From Streptomyces sp. R28 (lineage in GTDB: Bacteria > Actinomycetota > Actinomycetes > Streptomycetales > Streptomycetaceae), in NCBI RefSeq assembly GCF_041052385.1, contig NZ_CP163439.1:5383001-5447000 (forward strand): a stretch of 64,000 nt of DNA. Reading direction: 5' to 3'. Of the stretch, positions 27,937-36,564 are shown piece after piece; position 1 is the first letter of the stretch, and the number at the start of each line of letters is the position of its first letter. Under the pieces are notes generated by a model. That model saw nothing but the letters and a program-made list of their open reading frames with translations. It had not been told where the DNA came from and did no database searches. Both the position numbers and the translations under genes were made by a program.

Positions 27937-29312
27937 CCGCGCTGCGCCCCGAGCGCGAGTCCGGCGCCGCGTACGGGGAGTCCTTCACGGACTCCTACGG
28001 CGGCGCCGGCGACCAGGGCACCTCGTACGGGCAGCAGCCGTACGAGGAGTCCGGTGCGCTTGGGGAGTGGTACGGCGGGGAGGGCTACGTCGCGCAGGGG
28101 CAGGGCGCCGCGGGATATGGCGCTGATGGCTACGGCGGCGAGGGCCACGGCACTGGGGGATCCGGCGCAGCGACGTCCGGTATCGCGGGATCCGGGGCTC
28201 AGGGCTACGGCAGCGACGGGTATGGCGCCGACGGGTATGGCGCCGACGGGTATGGCGCTGATGGTGGTTACGGTGCCGAGCGGGCTCTCGCGTCCCAAGA
28301 GCCGTATGTGGAACCGCATGTGGAGCCGCTGGAACCGCATGTGGAGCCCTACGTGGAGCCGTACATACCCCCGCCCGACGACGAGACCGTGGCGCTGCGG
28401 ATAGCGGATCCGACGGCCGGCGAGTCCATATCGGCTTCTGCCGCCTCTTCCGCCTCCTCGGCCACGGGAACCTCTACGGGCGGCCGTGCGGCCCGGAGGA
28501 AGGCCGCCAAGCGGCGTCACGGGCGTCATGGAGGCGTTCGTCAGGAGTCGGAGGTCGTCGAGGCCGCCGAGAGCGGTTCGGAGGCCTCGCAGGCTCCCCT
28601 CTCGCGCGTGGAGGCCCGTAGGCAGGCGCGGGCGCGCAGGCCCAGTCCTGGCGTCCTTGCCAGCCGGGCGATCGGTGAGGTGTTCATCACCACCGGTGTG
28701 CTGATGCTGCTGTTCGTGAGCTACCAGCTGTGGTGGACGAACGTGCGGGCGCATGCGCAGGCGGACCAGGAGGCGAGCAGCCTCCAGGACGACTGGGCGA
28801 GCGGCAAGCGGAACCCGGGGACCTTCGAGCCGGGGCAGGGTTTCGCCATCCTGCACATCCCGAAGTTGGACGTCGTCGTCCCGATAGCGGAGGGCGTCAG
28901 TAACAAGAAGGTGCTCGACCGGGGCATGGTCGGTCACTACGGCGAGGGCAAGCTGAAGACGGCGATGCCGGATGCCAAGACCGGCAACTTCGGGTTGGCC
29001 GGGCATCGCAATACGCATGGTGAACCGTTCCGGTACATCAACCGGCTGACGCCGGGCGATGAGATCGTCGTGGAGACGCAGGACAAGTACTTCGTGTACA
29101 AGATGGCGTCGATCCTGCCGGTGACGTCGCCGAGCAATGTGAGCGTGCTGGATCCGGTTCCGCGGGGCTCGGGTTTCACCAAGGTGGGCCGTTACATCAC
29201 GCTCACCACGTGCACGCCGGAGTTCACCAGCAGGTACCGGTTGATCGTCTGGGGCAAGATGGTCGAGGAACGGCCGCGCAGCAAGGGCAAGCCGGATGCG
29301 CTCGTCAGTTAA
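27933..29312 (+). CDS. Class E sortase with long repetitive N-terminus (second of three)
   Basis: A 459-residue protein. The first ~245 residues are cytoplasmic low complexity: Gly/Tyr-rich repeats (GYGADGYGADGYGAD), then VEPHVEPLEPHVEPYVEPY, then a basic stretch (ARRKAAKRRHGRHGG). A membrane helix follows (EVFITTGVLMLLFVSYQLWW) and the sortase barrel with His in FGLAGHRNTHGEP, Cys in ITLTTCTPEF and Arg in RYRLIVWG. The GTG start at 27933 overlaps the pabA stop. The repetitive cytoplasmic tail is unusual for a sortase and probably interacts with other proteins; that is inference. Confidence 0.9.
   Translation: MTALRPERESGAAYGESFTDSYGGAGDQGTSYGQQPYEESGALGEWYGGEGYVAQGQGAAGYGADGYGGEGHGTGGSGAATSGIAGSGAQGYGSDGYGADGYGADGYGADGGYGAERALASQEPYVEPHVEPLEPHVEPYVEPYIPPPDDETVALRIADPTAGESISASAASSASSATGTSTGGRAARRKAAKRRHGRHGGVRQESEVVEAAESGSEASQAPLSRVEARRQARARRPSPGVLASRAIGEVFITTGVLMLLFVSYQLWWTNVRAHAQADQEASSLQDDWASGKRNPGTFEPGQGFAILHIPKLDVVVPIAEGVSNKKVLDRGMVGHYGEGKLKTAMPDAKTGNFGLAGHRNTHGEPFRYINRLTPGDEIVVETQDKYFVYKMASILPVTSPSNVSVLDPVPRGSGFTKVGRYITLTTCTPEFTSRYRLIVWGKMVEERPRSKGKPDALVS
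28215..28259 (+). repeat. 15-base tandem repeat inside the second sortase gene
   Basis: GACGGGTATGGCGCC occurs three times head to tail (28215, 28230, 28245; the last with one change), coding Asp-Gly-Tyr-Gly-Ala. A second repetitive block coding EPHVEP/EPYVEP follows at about 28305-28365. Confidence 0.9.
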
Positions 29313-29318
29313 GGGCAG

Positions 29319-30092
29319 ATGAACGTGGCAGCGACCACCGACGACACCGATCACGCGGAGCGCACCGCCGCGACCGAGTCCCCGCGCCGGCGGGCTCGCC
29401 GCCGTGGCATGGGGCGGATCGCGATGGCGGTCAGCGTGTTCGGGGAACTCCTCATCACGGCGGGCCTGGTGCTGGGCCTGTTCGTCGTCTACTCCCTGTG
29501 GTGGACGAACGTCCTCGCCGACCGTGCGGCGGACAAGCAGGCCGACCAGGTCCGTGACATATGGGCCCACCAGGAAGAGAGCTCCGGCCGTCCGGCCGAG
29601 TACGACTCCAAGAACGGCATCGGCTTCCTGCATGTGCCCGCGATGAGCAAGGGCGAGATCCTGGTCGAGAAGGGCACGACGTCGAAGATCCTCAACGACG
29701 GCGTCGCCGGCTACTACACCGACCCGGTCAAGGCGGCCCTTCCGACCTCGGGCAAGAAGGGCAACTTCTCCCTCGCCGCTCACCGCGACGGTCACGGCGC
29801 GAAGTTCCACAACATCCACAAGATCGAGAAGGGCGACCCGATCGTCTTCGAGACGAAGGACAAGTGGTACGTCTACAAGGTCTACGCCGTCCTCCCCGAG
29901 ACCTCCAAGTACAACGTCAAGGTCCTGTCCGCCGTCCCGAAGGAGTCGGGTAAGACGAAGGCGGGCCACTACATCACGCTGACGACGTGCACACCGGTGT
30001 ACACGAGCCGGGACCGGTACGTGGTGTGGGGTGAGCTGGAGCGGGTGGAGAAGGTGGATGAGGAGCGGACGTTGCCGGAGGAGCTGCGTTAG
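29319..30092 (+). CDS. Class E sortase (third of three)
   Basis: A 257-residue sortase starting MNVAATTDDTDHAERTA, with a basic patch and membrane helix (VFGELLITAGLVLGLFVVY) followed by WWTNVLADRAADKQAD, closely similar to the second sortase. Catalytic His is in FSLAAHRDGHGAKF, Cys in ITLTTCTPVY and Arg in RDRYVVWGEL. It begins 6 bases after the second sortase stop. The two are probably a tandem duplication, like SrtE1/SrtE2 of S. coelicolor, and should be cotranscribed. A perfect hairpin follows. Confidence 0.93.
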   Translation: MNVAATTDDTDHAERTAATESPRRRARRRGMGRIAMAVSVFGELLITAGLVLGLFVVYSLWWTNVLADRAADKQADQVRDIWAHQEESSGRPAEYDSKNGIGFLHVPAMSKGEILVEKGTTSKILNDGVAGYYTDPVKAALPTSGKKGNFSLAAHRDGHGAKFHNIHKIEKGDPIVFETKDKWYVYKVYAVLPETSKYNVKVLSAVPKESGKTKAGHYITLTTCTPVYTSRDRYVVWGELERVEKVDEERTLPEELR

Positions 30093-30122
30093 CGTGACGT
30101 GGTGTCACGCCTAATATGAGCT

Positions 30123-30163
30123 GGCCCGAAGCCGCAACCAACCTTTGCGGCTTCGGGCCTTTC
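30123..30163 (+). terminator. Bidirectional-type terminator after the sortase genes
   Basis: GGCCCGAAGCCGCAA (30123-30137) pairs perfectly with 30145-30159 around a 7-base loop, followed by TTTC. It separates the sortases from the convergent pseudogene. Confidence 0.88.
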
Positions 30164-30174
30164 GCATGTGATGC

Positions 30175-31218
30175 CTATCGCAGCGCTTTGAGACGCGCTC
30201 CTGCGCTCCACGCCTCCAATTCGTCGCGGTTCACGGTGATGACTCCGCTCAGGTCGGCGATCGCTTGTGCCTCGCTGCTGAAATTGCAGGTGGCGACGGA
30301 GAGCGCGATATCGACCTGGCCGATCGCGCGTGCCGCTCCGGCGAACTTCTGTATCTCGGCACTTGGGACGGATACGCGACCGGTCCGGTTCTTGCACTGG
30401 ACAGCCACGCTACGGCCGTCGGCCGCGCGTCCGGTGATGTCGATGCCCCGGTCGGTGCGGGCCTGTCGTACGACGACGTCCGTGCAGCCGTCCCGGCGCA
30501 GCAGGTCGGCGACGTGGCGCTCGAAGGTCTGCCAGGTCATGGCCGCGATGGAGGCCCGGACCTGGTCGGTCGGAGTATCCCCTTCCAGGATGCTGATTCG
30601 GCGGTGGTGCCAGCACAGTTTGCGTTCGACGTTCTGGATGTCCTCGCGGAGCTCGATGAGTTCGCGGCGGTGTTCGCCGGCGGTGGCGATCAGGGTGTTG
30701 AACATGGGGACGACGGTCTTGCCGAGATCTGAGTGATGCGTTGGTCGATGCGGTCGTCGAGGGGGACGACGTCGGTGGGGGCCGGGTTTTCCACAGGCTG
30801 TGTGCGGGCCGCGTACTCCATGTCGAGGAGGTACACACGCACCTGACGTGCGACTTCGCTGTCGCGGAGCAGCATGGCGACGTTGAGGACGGCTCGGCGT
30901 GACCAGACGGCCAGGCTGGAGCGTCGCTGTGGATAACCGCCTCCGGAAGTGGAACTCACATTGAGTTCCTGAAATTCACGCAGGTCAGCACCGCGCAGCA
31001 CGCGCAGGCCGTTGGACTCCAGTTCCTGTCGGTGGCGGCTGAGCAGGTTGTTGATGACCGTCTCGGCGACCTCGAAGTACACCGCCACCATCGCGGTCGT
31101 CACATGCATCCCGTCCGGCAGCAGTGACAGTGCCTTCACCCCTGTCGAGCACGTCGGTTCGTTCCAGCACGCTGTCGCGCAGGCTCTTCGACTCCAGCAG
31201 TGCCGATTGGTCGATCAT
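30175..31218 (-). pseudogene. Frameshifted Mrr-type restriction endonuclease gene with antirepressor-like N-terminus
   Basis: Three minus-strand pieces in different frames join into one protein. The start MIDQSALLESKSLRDSVLER (ATG at 31218, GAAGGG upstream) shifts near 31142 into KALSLLPDGMHVTTAMVAVY and RRAVLNVAMLLRDSE. A second shift near 30710-30735 leads to GKTVVPMFNTLIATAGEHRR and a Mrr-like nuclease domain with DRGIDITG...VAVQCKNR catalytic residues, ending ARLKALR. The first shift looks like one extra G in a GGGG run. Intact relatives in Streptomyces have all parts in one frame. True decay and sequencing error cannot be separated here. Confidence 0.75.
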
Positions 31219-31360
31219 GTTCTGCCCTTCCGTTCGCGGTGTGGCCGTATGGCCGGGCAGAGCTGTGACTCCCCACCCCACCCGATCAACGAGTCGTGAA
31301 ATGCGAATACACGATCGACGGAGGAACGGCTGTCCTGCGACCGACTGGTCACGGCGCCGG

Positions 31361-31410
31361 ACACGGCTGAGCCCCGGCACCCTGCTCAGGGTGCCGGGGC
31401 TCAGCCGTGT
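31361..31410 (-). terminator. Very strong hairpin terminator after pknB
   Basis: A perfect 24-base inverted repeat (31361-31384 and 31387-31410) with a two-base spacer lies 10 bases past the pknB stop. It closes the minus-strand fhaA-pknB operon. Confidence 0.9.
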
Positions 31411-31419
31411 ATGCCGGGG

Positions 31420-33444
31420 TCAGTCCTCCGTGCGGGCGGACGTTCCGGTCACGCCGCCGAAGATCTGGCCGTCGTTGTTGCCGCCCCCGCCGTTGTTTCC
31501 GCCGTTGTTGCCGAAACTCAGGGTGGTCAGCGTGACCTGGGTGTTCGCCGGGTCGTCGGCCTGTTGGTTGGCCTTCGGGTCCTGGTCGGTGACGAAGGCG
31601 GTGTCGCTCTGGTCGCTTCCGTTGGCGAACTGGATGTTCGTGAAGCCGGCTGCCTGCAGAGTCTGCTTGGCCTGGCCCACTGTCTGACCCACGACATTCG
31701 GCACCGGCGTCTTCTGCTGTGCCTGCTTGCCGATCTGAAGGGTCACCGTGTCGTTCTTGTTGGCCTGGGTGCCGGCCTGCGGAGAGATCGCGATGACCTT
31801 GCCGACCTGGTTCGGGTCCTGGGTCTCCGCCTCGACGCAGTTGCCGACCAGGTCATTGGCCGTCATCTGCGCCTTCGCCTCGTCACAGGACTTGCCGAGG
31901 ACGTCCGGCACGGTGGCCTTCTCCTCCTCCTTGGCGACGGTGAGGGTGATCGTCGAGCCCTTTTCCTGCTCCGTGTCACCGTTCGGGTCCTGATTGATGA
32001 CGACGCCTGGAGTCCGGTCGGACTCCTCGGTCTTCTGCTCGACCAGGAAGCCCTTGTCCTCGAGCTGGGCCTTCGCCTTGTCGAAGGTCAGCCCTGTGAC
32101 GTCCGGCACAGTCAGCTTGGGCGCACCGGTCGACACCACGATGTTGACCGTGGAGTTCTTGTCGACCGTGGTCTTGGCATCGGGGTCCTGGTCGCAGACC
32201 TTGCCCACGGGCTGGTCTTCGCACGCCTGCTTGGTGACCTTCCCCAGTTTGAGGTCACTGTTGACGAGCAGATCCTGGGCGTTGCCCTGGCTCTCGCCGA
32301 CGAGGTTCGGCACGGGCACGCTGCTGTTGCTCGCGCCTTTGCCGTCGAACACCCACTTGCCGATGAGGATCGCGCCCACGAGGACCAGTACAGCCGCGAC
32401 GGCCAGCAGGATCGTCGAGGTGTTGGACTTCTTCTGGCGGCGTCGGTCGACGCGGTCGTCGTAGCCGTAGCCGCCGTCGTCGGGGTTCATGGGCGGCAGC
32501 ATCGACGTGGCGCCGGCGTCCGTGGCGCGCAGGGCCGTGGTCGGCTGGTCGTCGGGGTAGCCGCCGTAGCCGACGGAGCCCATGGCCGCGGTCGCCGCGA
32601 CCGGCTGGCCGTCGAGGCAGGCCTCGATGTCGGCGCGCATCTCGTCGGCCGACTGGTAGCGGTAGTCGGGGTCCTTGGTCAGGGCCTTCAACACGATCGC
32701 GTCCATCTCGGGCGTGATCTCGGGGTCGAAGACGGACGGGGCCTGCGGCTCTTCGCGTACGTGCTGGTACGCGACGGCGACCGGGGAGTCGCCCACGAAC
32801 GGCGGGCGGACCGTCAGGAGCTCGTAGAGCAGACAGCCCGTCGAGTACAGGTCCGAGCGGGCATCCACCTGCTCGCCTTTCGCCTGCTCCGGCGAGAGGT
32901 ACTGGGCGGTGCCGATGACGGCCGCGGTCTGGGTCATCGTCATGCCGGAGTCGCCCATGGCGCGGGCGATGCCGAAGTCCATCACCTTGACCTGGCCGTT
33001 GCGCGTCAGCATGACGTTCGCGGGCTTGATGTCGCGGTGGACGATGCCGCTTCGGTGGGCGTACTCGAGGCCCTGGAGGATGCCGATCGTCATCTCCATG
33101 GCGCGCTCCGGCAGCAGCTTGCGGCCGCTGTGGAGAAGCTCACGCAGTGTCGAGCCGTCCACGTACTCCATGACGATGTACGGGATCGACACGTTGTCGA
33201 TGTAGTCCTCGCCCGTGTCGTAGACCGCGACGATCGCGGGATGGTTGAGCGAGGCGGCCGACTGGGCCTCCCGGCGGAACCGGGCCTGGAAGGACGGGTC
33301 GCGCGCGAGGTCTGCTCGCAGCGTCTTCACCGCCACGGTGCGGCCGAGGCGGGTGTCATGCGCGAGGTAGACCTCCGCCATGCCACCACGACCGAGCACC
33401 TGGCCCAGTTCGTACCGGCCGCCGAGGCGACGCGGCTCTTCCAT
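31420..33444 (-). CDS. pknB: Ser/Thr protein kinase PknB with PASTA repeats
   Basis: A 674-residue membrane kinase that senses peptidoglycan fragments and controls cell-wall growth and division. The kinase domain (about 10-275) has GRGGMAEVYLA, Lys 40 in VAVKTL, HRDIKPANVML (Asp 138) and DFG at 156-158. A juxtamembrane region and helix follow (about 343-366, STILLAVAAVLVLVGAILIG). Four PASTA repeats lie outside (starting VPVPNLVGES, VPDVTGL, VPDVLGK and VPNVVGQ), then a Gly/Asn-rich tail. It is last in the operon fhaA-fhaB-pstP-rodA-pbpA-pknB, the order conserved in Actinobacteria (no pknA here). Confidence 0.97.
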   Translation of the reverse strand: MEEPRRLGGRYELGQVLGRGGMAEVYLAHDTRLGRTVAVKTLRADLARDPSFQARFRREAQSAASLNHPAIVAVYDTGEDYIDNVSIPYIVMEYVDGSTLRELLHSGRKLLPERAMEMTIGILQGLEYAHRSGIVHRDIKPANVMLTRNGQVKVMDFGIARAMGDSGMTMTQTAAVIGTAQYLSPEQAKGEQVDARSDLYSTGCLLYELLTVRPPFVGDSPVAVAYQHVREEPQAPSVFDPEITPEMDAIVLKALTKDPDYRYQSADEMRADIEACLDGQPVAATAAMGSVGYGGYPDDQPTTALRATDAGATSMLPPMNPDDGGYGYDDRVDRRRQKKSNTSTILLAVAAVLVLVGAILIGKWVFDGKGASNSSVPVPNLVGESQGNAQDLLVNSDLKLGKVTKQACEDQPVGKVCDQDPDAKTTVDKNSTVNIVVSTGAPKLTVPDVTGLTFDKAKAQLEDKGFLVEQKTEESDRTPGVVINQDPNGDTEQEKGSTITLTVAKEEEKATVPDVLGKSCDEAKAQMTANDLVGNCVEAETQDPNQVGKVIAISPQAGTQANKNDTVTLQIGKQAQQKTPVPNVVGQTVGQAKQTLQAAGFTNIQFANGSDQSDTAFVTDQDPKANQQADDPANTQVTLTTLSFGNNGGNNGGGGNNDGQIFGGVTGTSARTED

Positions 33445-33613
33445 AGCTACCTACCAGCCCTCTCCGTCGGTCCCGCCCTCACCCTTGTGGGTGTGACGGT
33501 GGTCCGTCCGGGCATACGGTACCCGGCTCATCTTGTGTGACCTGGTCAAGCTCGTAACCCGATACAGGACCGGTATCGCAACGTGCACCGATGTGAAGGG
33601 GGCGTGAGCGGGG

Positions 33614-35089
33614 TCACTTCTTGTTGCCGATGACCGCCTCCATGACGCTTTTGGCGATGGGGGCCGCGAGGCCGCCGCCGGAGATGTCGTCGCGTACCGC
33701 CTCGTCGTCCTCGACCACCACGGCCACGGCCACCGGCGAGCTGCCGTCGTCGAGCTTGGCGTAGGAGATGAACCACGCGTACGGGTTCTCGCTGTTCTCG
33801 ACACCGTGCTGGGCGGTACCGGTCTTGCCGCCCACCTTGATGCCCGGGATCCGGGCGTTCTTGCCGGTGCCGTCCTCGACGACCGTCTCCATCATCGACT
33901 GCAGGATCTGGGCGTTCTCCGCGGACAGCGGCTTGCTCATCTCCTCGGGGCTGGTCTTCTCGAGCGGGTCGAGGTTGTGCGTCTGGACCTCGTCGACCAT
34001 GTACGGCTTCATCAGCGTGCCGTCGTTGGCGACGGCCGAGGCGACCATGGCCATCTGCAGGGGGGTGGCGGCGGTGTTGAACTGGCCGATGGAGGACAGC
34101 GCGGTCTGTGAGGGGTTCATGTCGTCGGAGAAGACGGACGCGCTGGTGCGGGTCGGCGTGAACTGCTCCTCGGTGAAGCCGAACTTCTTGGCTTCCTCCA
34201 GCATCGTGTCGTTGCCGAGGTCGGAGCCGATCTTGCCGAAGACGGTGTTGCAGGACCACCGCAGGGCGACCCGCAGCGTGGCGTTCTCGCAGGGGATGGT
34301 GCCCTCGTTCGGCAGCTTGGTGGTGGTGCCCTTCATGATCCACGGGTCCGGCGAGTTCGTCTTCTCGTCCGCGGACTTGTACAGCCCGTTCTCCAGCGCC
34401 GCGGCCGCGGTGACGACCTTGAAGGTCGAGCCGGGCGGGTAGACCTCGCGCAGGGCCCGGTTGAGCATCGGGTCGGCGGGGTTGTTCTTCTTCTGGAGCT
34501 TCTTCCAGGCCTCTTCGTCGGAGGTGCTGCCGCCGGCGATCGTGGAGGGGTCGTACGACGGGAAAGAGGCCAGCGCCAGGATCTTGCCGGTGGACGGCTC
34601 GATGGCGGCGACGGCGCCCTTGCCGCCCTGGTTCTTCAGGCCGTTGTACGCGGCCTTCTGCGCGGCGGCGTTGAGGGTGGTGACGACGTTGCCGCCCTCC
34701 TTCTCCTTCCCCGTGATCATGTCGAGGGTGTTGCGGAAGAAGAGCCGGTCGTCGGTGCCGCTGAGGATGCCGTCCTCGATGGACTCCAGCTGGTTGGCGC
34801 CGTAGGCCTGCGAGACGAAGCCGGTGACGGGCGCCCACATGGCGCCGTTCTTGTACGTGCGCTTGAACTTGAAGTCGCCCGACGTGGTCTCGGTGTGCCC
34901 GGTGATCGGGTTGCCGCCGACGATTATGTCGCCGCGGGGCGTGGCGTAGCGGGCGATGAGGACCCGCCGGTTCTTGGGGTCCTCCCTCAGGCTGTCGGCC
35001 TTGACGTACTGCAGCCAGTTGTCCCGGATGAGCAGGGCGAGGACGAGGAGGCCGCAGAAGATCGCGATCCGGCGCAGGGGCTTGTTCAT
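33614..35089 (-). CDS. pbpA: Class B penicillin-binding protein (peptidoglycan transpeptidase)
   Basis: A 491-residue transpeptidase with a single N-terminal anchor (IAIFCGLLVLALLIRDNWLQ). The penicillin-binding domain has SxxK as STFK (Ser 221), SxN as SCN (279-281) and KTGT (422-425). It is the PbpA type paired with RodA/FtsW for cell-wall synthesis. The start overlaps the stop of rodA by four bases, showing coupling. The product lacks a large dimerisation domain with extra PASTA modules. Part of the kinase/phosphatase operon. Confidence 0.96.
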   Translation of the reverse strand: MNKPLRRIAIFCGLLVLALLIRDNWLQYVKADSLREDPKNRRVLIARYATPRGDIIVGGNPITGHTETTSGDFKFKRTYKNGAMWAPVTGFVSQAYGANQLESIEDGILSGTDDRLFFRNTLDMITGKEKEGGNVVTTLNAAAQKAAYNGLKNQGGKGAVAAIEPSTGKILALASFPSYDPSTIAGGSTSDEEAWKKLQKKNNPADPMLNRALREVYPPGSTFKVVTAAAALENGLYKSADEKTNSPDPWIMKGTTTKLPNEGTIPCENATLRVALRWSCNTVFGKIGSDLGNDTMLEEAKKFGFTEEQFTPTRTSASVFSDDMNPSQTALSSIGQFNTAATPLQMAMVASAVANDGTLMKPYMVDEVQTHNLDPLEKTSPEEMSKPLSAENAQILQSMMETVVEDGTGKNARIPGIKVGGKTGTAQHGVENSENPYAWFISYAKLDDGSSPVAVAVVVEDDEAVRDDISGGGLAAPIAKSVMEAVIGNKK

Positions 35090-36537
35090 GACGGGCGGAC
35101 CACCTGGGTCATCTCAGCGTCGGGATTGGGGGCGGGGGCGGGCGCCGGACGGCGGGCGGTGTCGCTGATGCGGATGAGTACGCCGATGAGCGCCCAGTTG
35201 GCGATGACCGACGAACCGCCGTACGCCAGGAACGGCATCGTCATACCGGTCAGCGGGATCAGACCCATCACACCGCCGGCGACGACGAAGACCTGGAGCG
35301 CGAAGGCGCCGGAGAGGCCGACGGCGAGGAGCTTGCCGAAGGGGTCGCGGGCGGCGAGGGCGGTGCGCACGCCGCGCTCCACGATCAGGCCGTAGATCAG
35401 CAGGATCGCCATGACGCCGGCCAGGCCGAGCTCCTCGCCGAAGGTGGCGAGGATGAAGTCGGAGTTGGCGGCGAAGCGGATGAGCTCGGAGTGGCCCTGG
35501 CCCCAGCCGGTGCCGAGGGTGCCACCGGAGCCGAAGGCCCACAGGGCCTGCATGGCCTGCTCGGAGTGGACGACGCCGTCTCTGACTCCCTCCTGGCTGA
35601 GCGTGTACTCGCGCATCGGGTCGAGCCAGGCCTGGACACGTGTCTTGACGTGCGGTTCGAAGCTGGCGACGCCGACGGCGCCGACCGCGGACATCAGCAG
35701 ACCGAAGACGATCCAGCTGGTGCGCTCGGTGGCGACGTACAGCATGATGACGAACATTCCGAAGAACAGCAGCGACGTACCGAGGTCGGTCTCGAAGACC
35801 AGGATGAGGATCGAGATCATCCAGACGACGATGATCGGGCCGAGGTCGCGGCCGCGGGGCAGGTACAGGCCCATGAAACGGCGGCTGGCGAGGGCGAGGG
35901 CGTCGCGCTTCACCATGAGGTAGCCGGCGAAGAAGATCGCCAGGACGATCTTGGCGAACTCGCCGGGCTGGATGGTGAAGCTGCCGACCTGGATCCAGAT
36001 CTTGGCGCCGTAGGTGATGTCGGCGCCGAGGCCCGGCACGAGTGGGAGCAGCAGCAGGAACAGCGCCCCGGCCATGGAGATGTAGGTGTAGCGCTGCAGG
36101 GTGCGGTGGTCCTTGAGGAAGACCAGCACGGCGATGAAGAGGGCGATTCCCATGGCCGTGTAGATCAGCTGGTTGGTCGCCTTGCCGCCGGCCTGCCCGA
36201 TCTGCTGCAGCAGCTTCGACTGGTCCAGCCGCCAGATGGCCACCAGCCCCAGTCCGTTCAGCAGTGTCGCCAGCGGCAGCAGCAGCGGGTCCGCGTAGGG
36301 CGCGAACTTCCGTACGGCGAGATGGGCCACGCCGGCCAGCAGGCCGAGGCCCAAGCCGTAGCCGAGCAGCCCGGCCGGCACCTCGTCATTGATCGCCAAC
36401 CCCACGTTGGCGTAGGCGAACACCGGGATGACGACCGCGAACACCAGCAGGGCGAGCTCGGTGTTGCGCCTGCTCGGTGCGCCGATGGCGCCGATCGTGG
36501 ACGTGTGATGCGTCGGCGAGTTCGTAGTACTGCTCAT
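35086..36537 (-). CDS. rodA: RodA/FtsW family peptidoglycan glycosyltransferase (SEDS)
   Basis: A 483-residue integral membrane SEDS protein with about ten helices that polymerises lipid II in partnership with the class B PBP encoded just downstream. Conserved features are PLVPGLGADITYGAKIWIQV, FQPGEFAKI-like TIQPGEFAKIVLAIFFAGYL, and near the C-terminus AGGVMGLIPLTGMTMPFLAY with GGSS. The Pro-rich C-terminal tail ends MTQVVRPS. Length is longer than E. coli RodA because of the tails, as usual in Actinobacteria. Confidence 0.96.
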   Translation of the reverse strand: MSSTTNSPTHHTSTIGAIGAPSRRNTELALLVFAVVIPVFAYANVGLAINDEVPAGLLGYGLGLGLLAGVAHLAVRKFAPYADPLLLPLATLLNGLGLVAIWRLDQSKLLQQIGQAGGKATNQLIYTAMGIALFIAVLVFLKDHRTLQRYTYISMAGALFLLLLPLVPGLGADITYGAKIWIQVGSFTIQPGEFAKIVLAIFFAGYLMVKRDALALASRRFMGLYLPRGRDLGPIIVVWMISILILVFETDLGTSLLFFGMFVIMLYVATERTSWIVFGLLMSAVGAVGVASFEPHVKTRVQAWLDPMREYTLSQEGVRDGVVHSEQAMQALWAFGSGGTLGTGWGQGHSELIRFAANSDFILATFGEELGLAGVMAILLIYGLIVERGVRTALAARDPFGKLLAVGLSGAFALQVFVVAGGVMGLIPLTGMTMPFLAYGGSSVIANWALIGVLIRISDTARRPAPAPAPNPDAEMTQVVRPS

Positions 36538-36564
36538 CGTGTGACGGGGCCTCTCACGGCTTGC

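Noticed and set aside
27684..29969. A 761-residue minus-strand frame opposite pabA and two sortases
   Set aside because: Antisense to three supported genes with catalytic motifs and overlapping starts; no protein family features.
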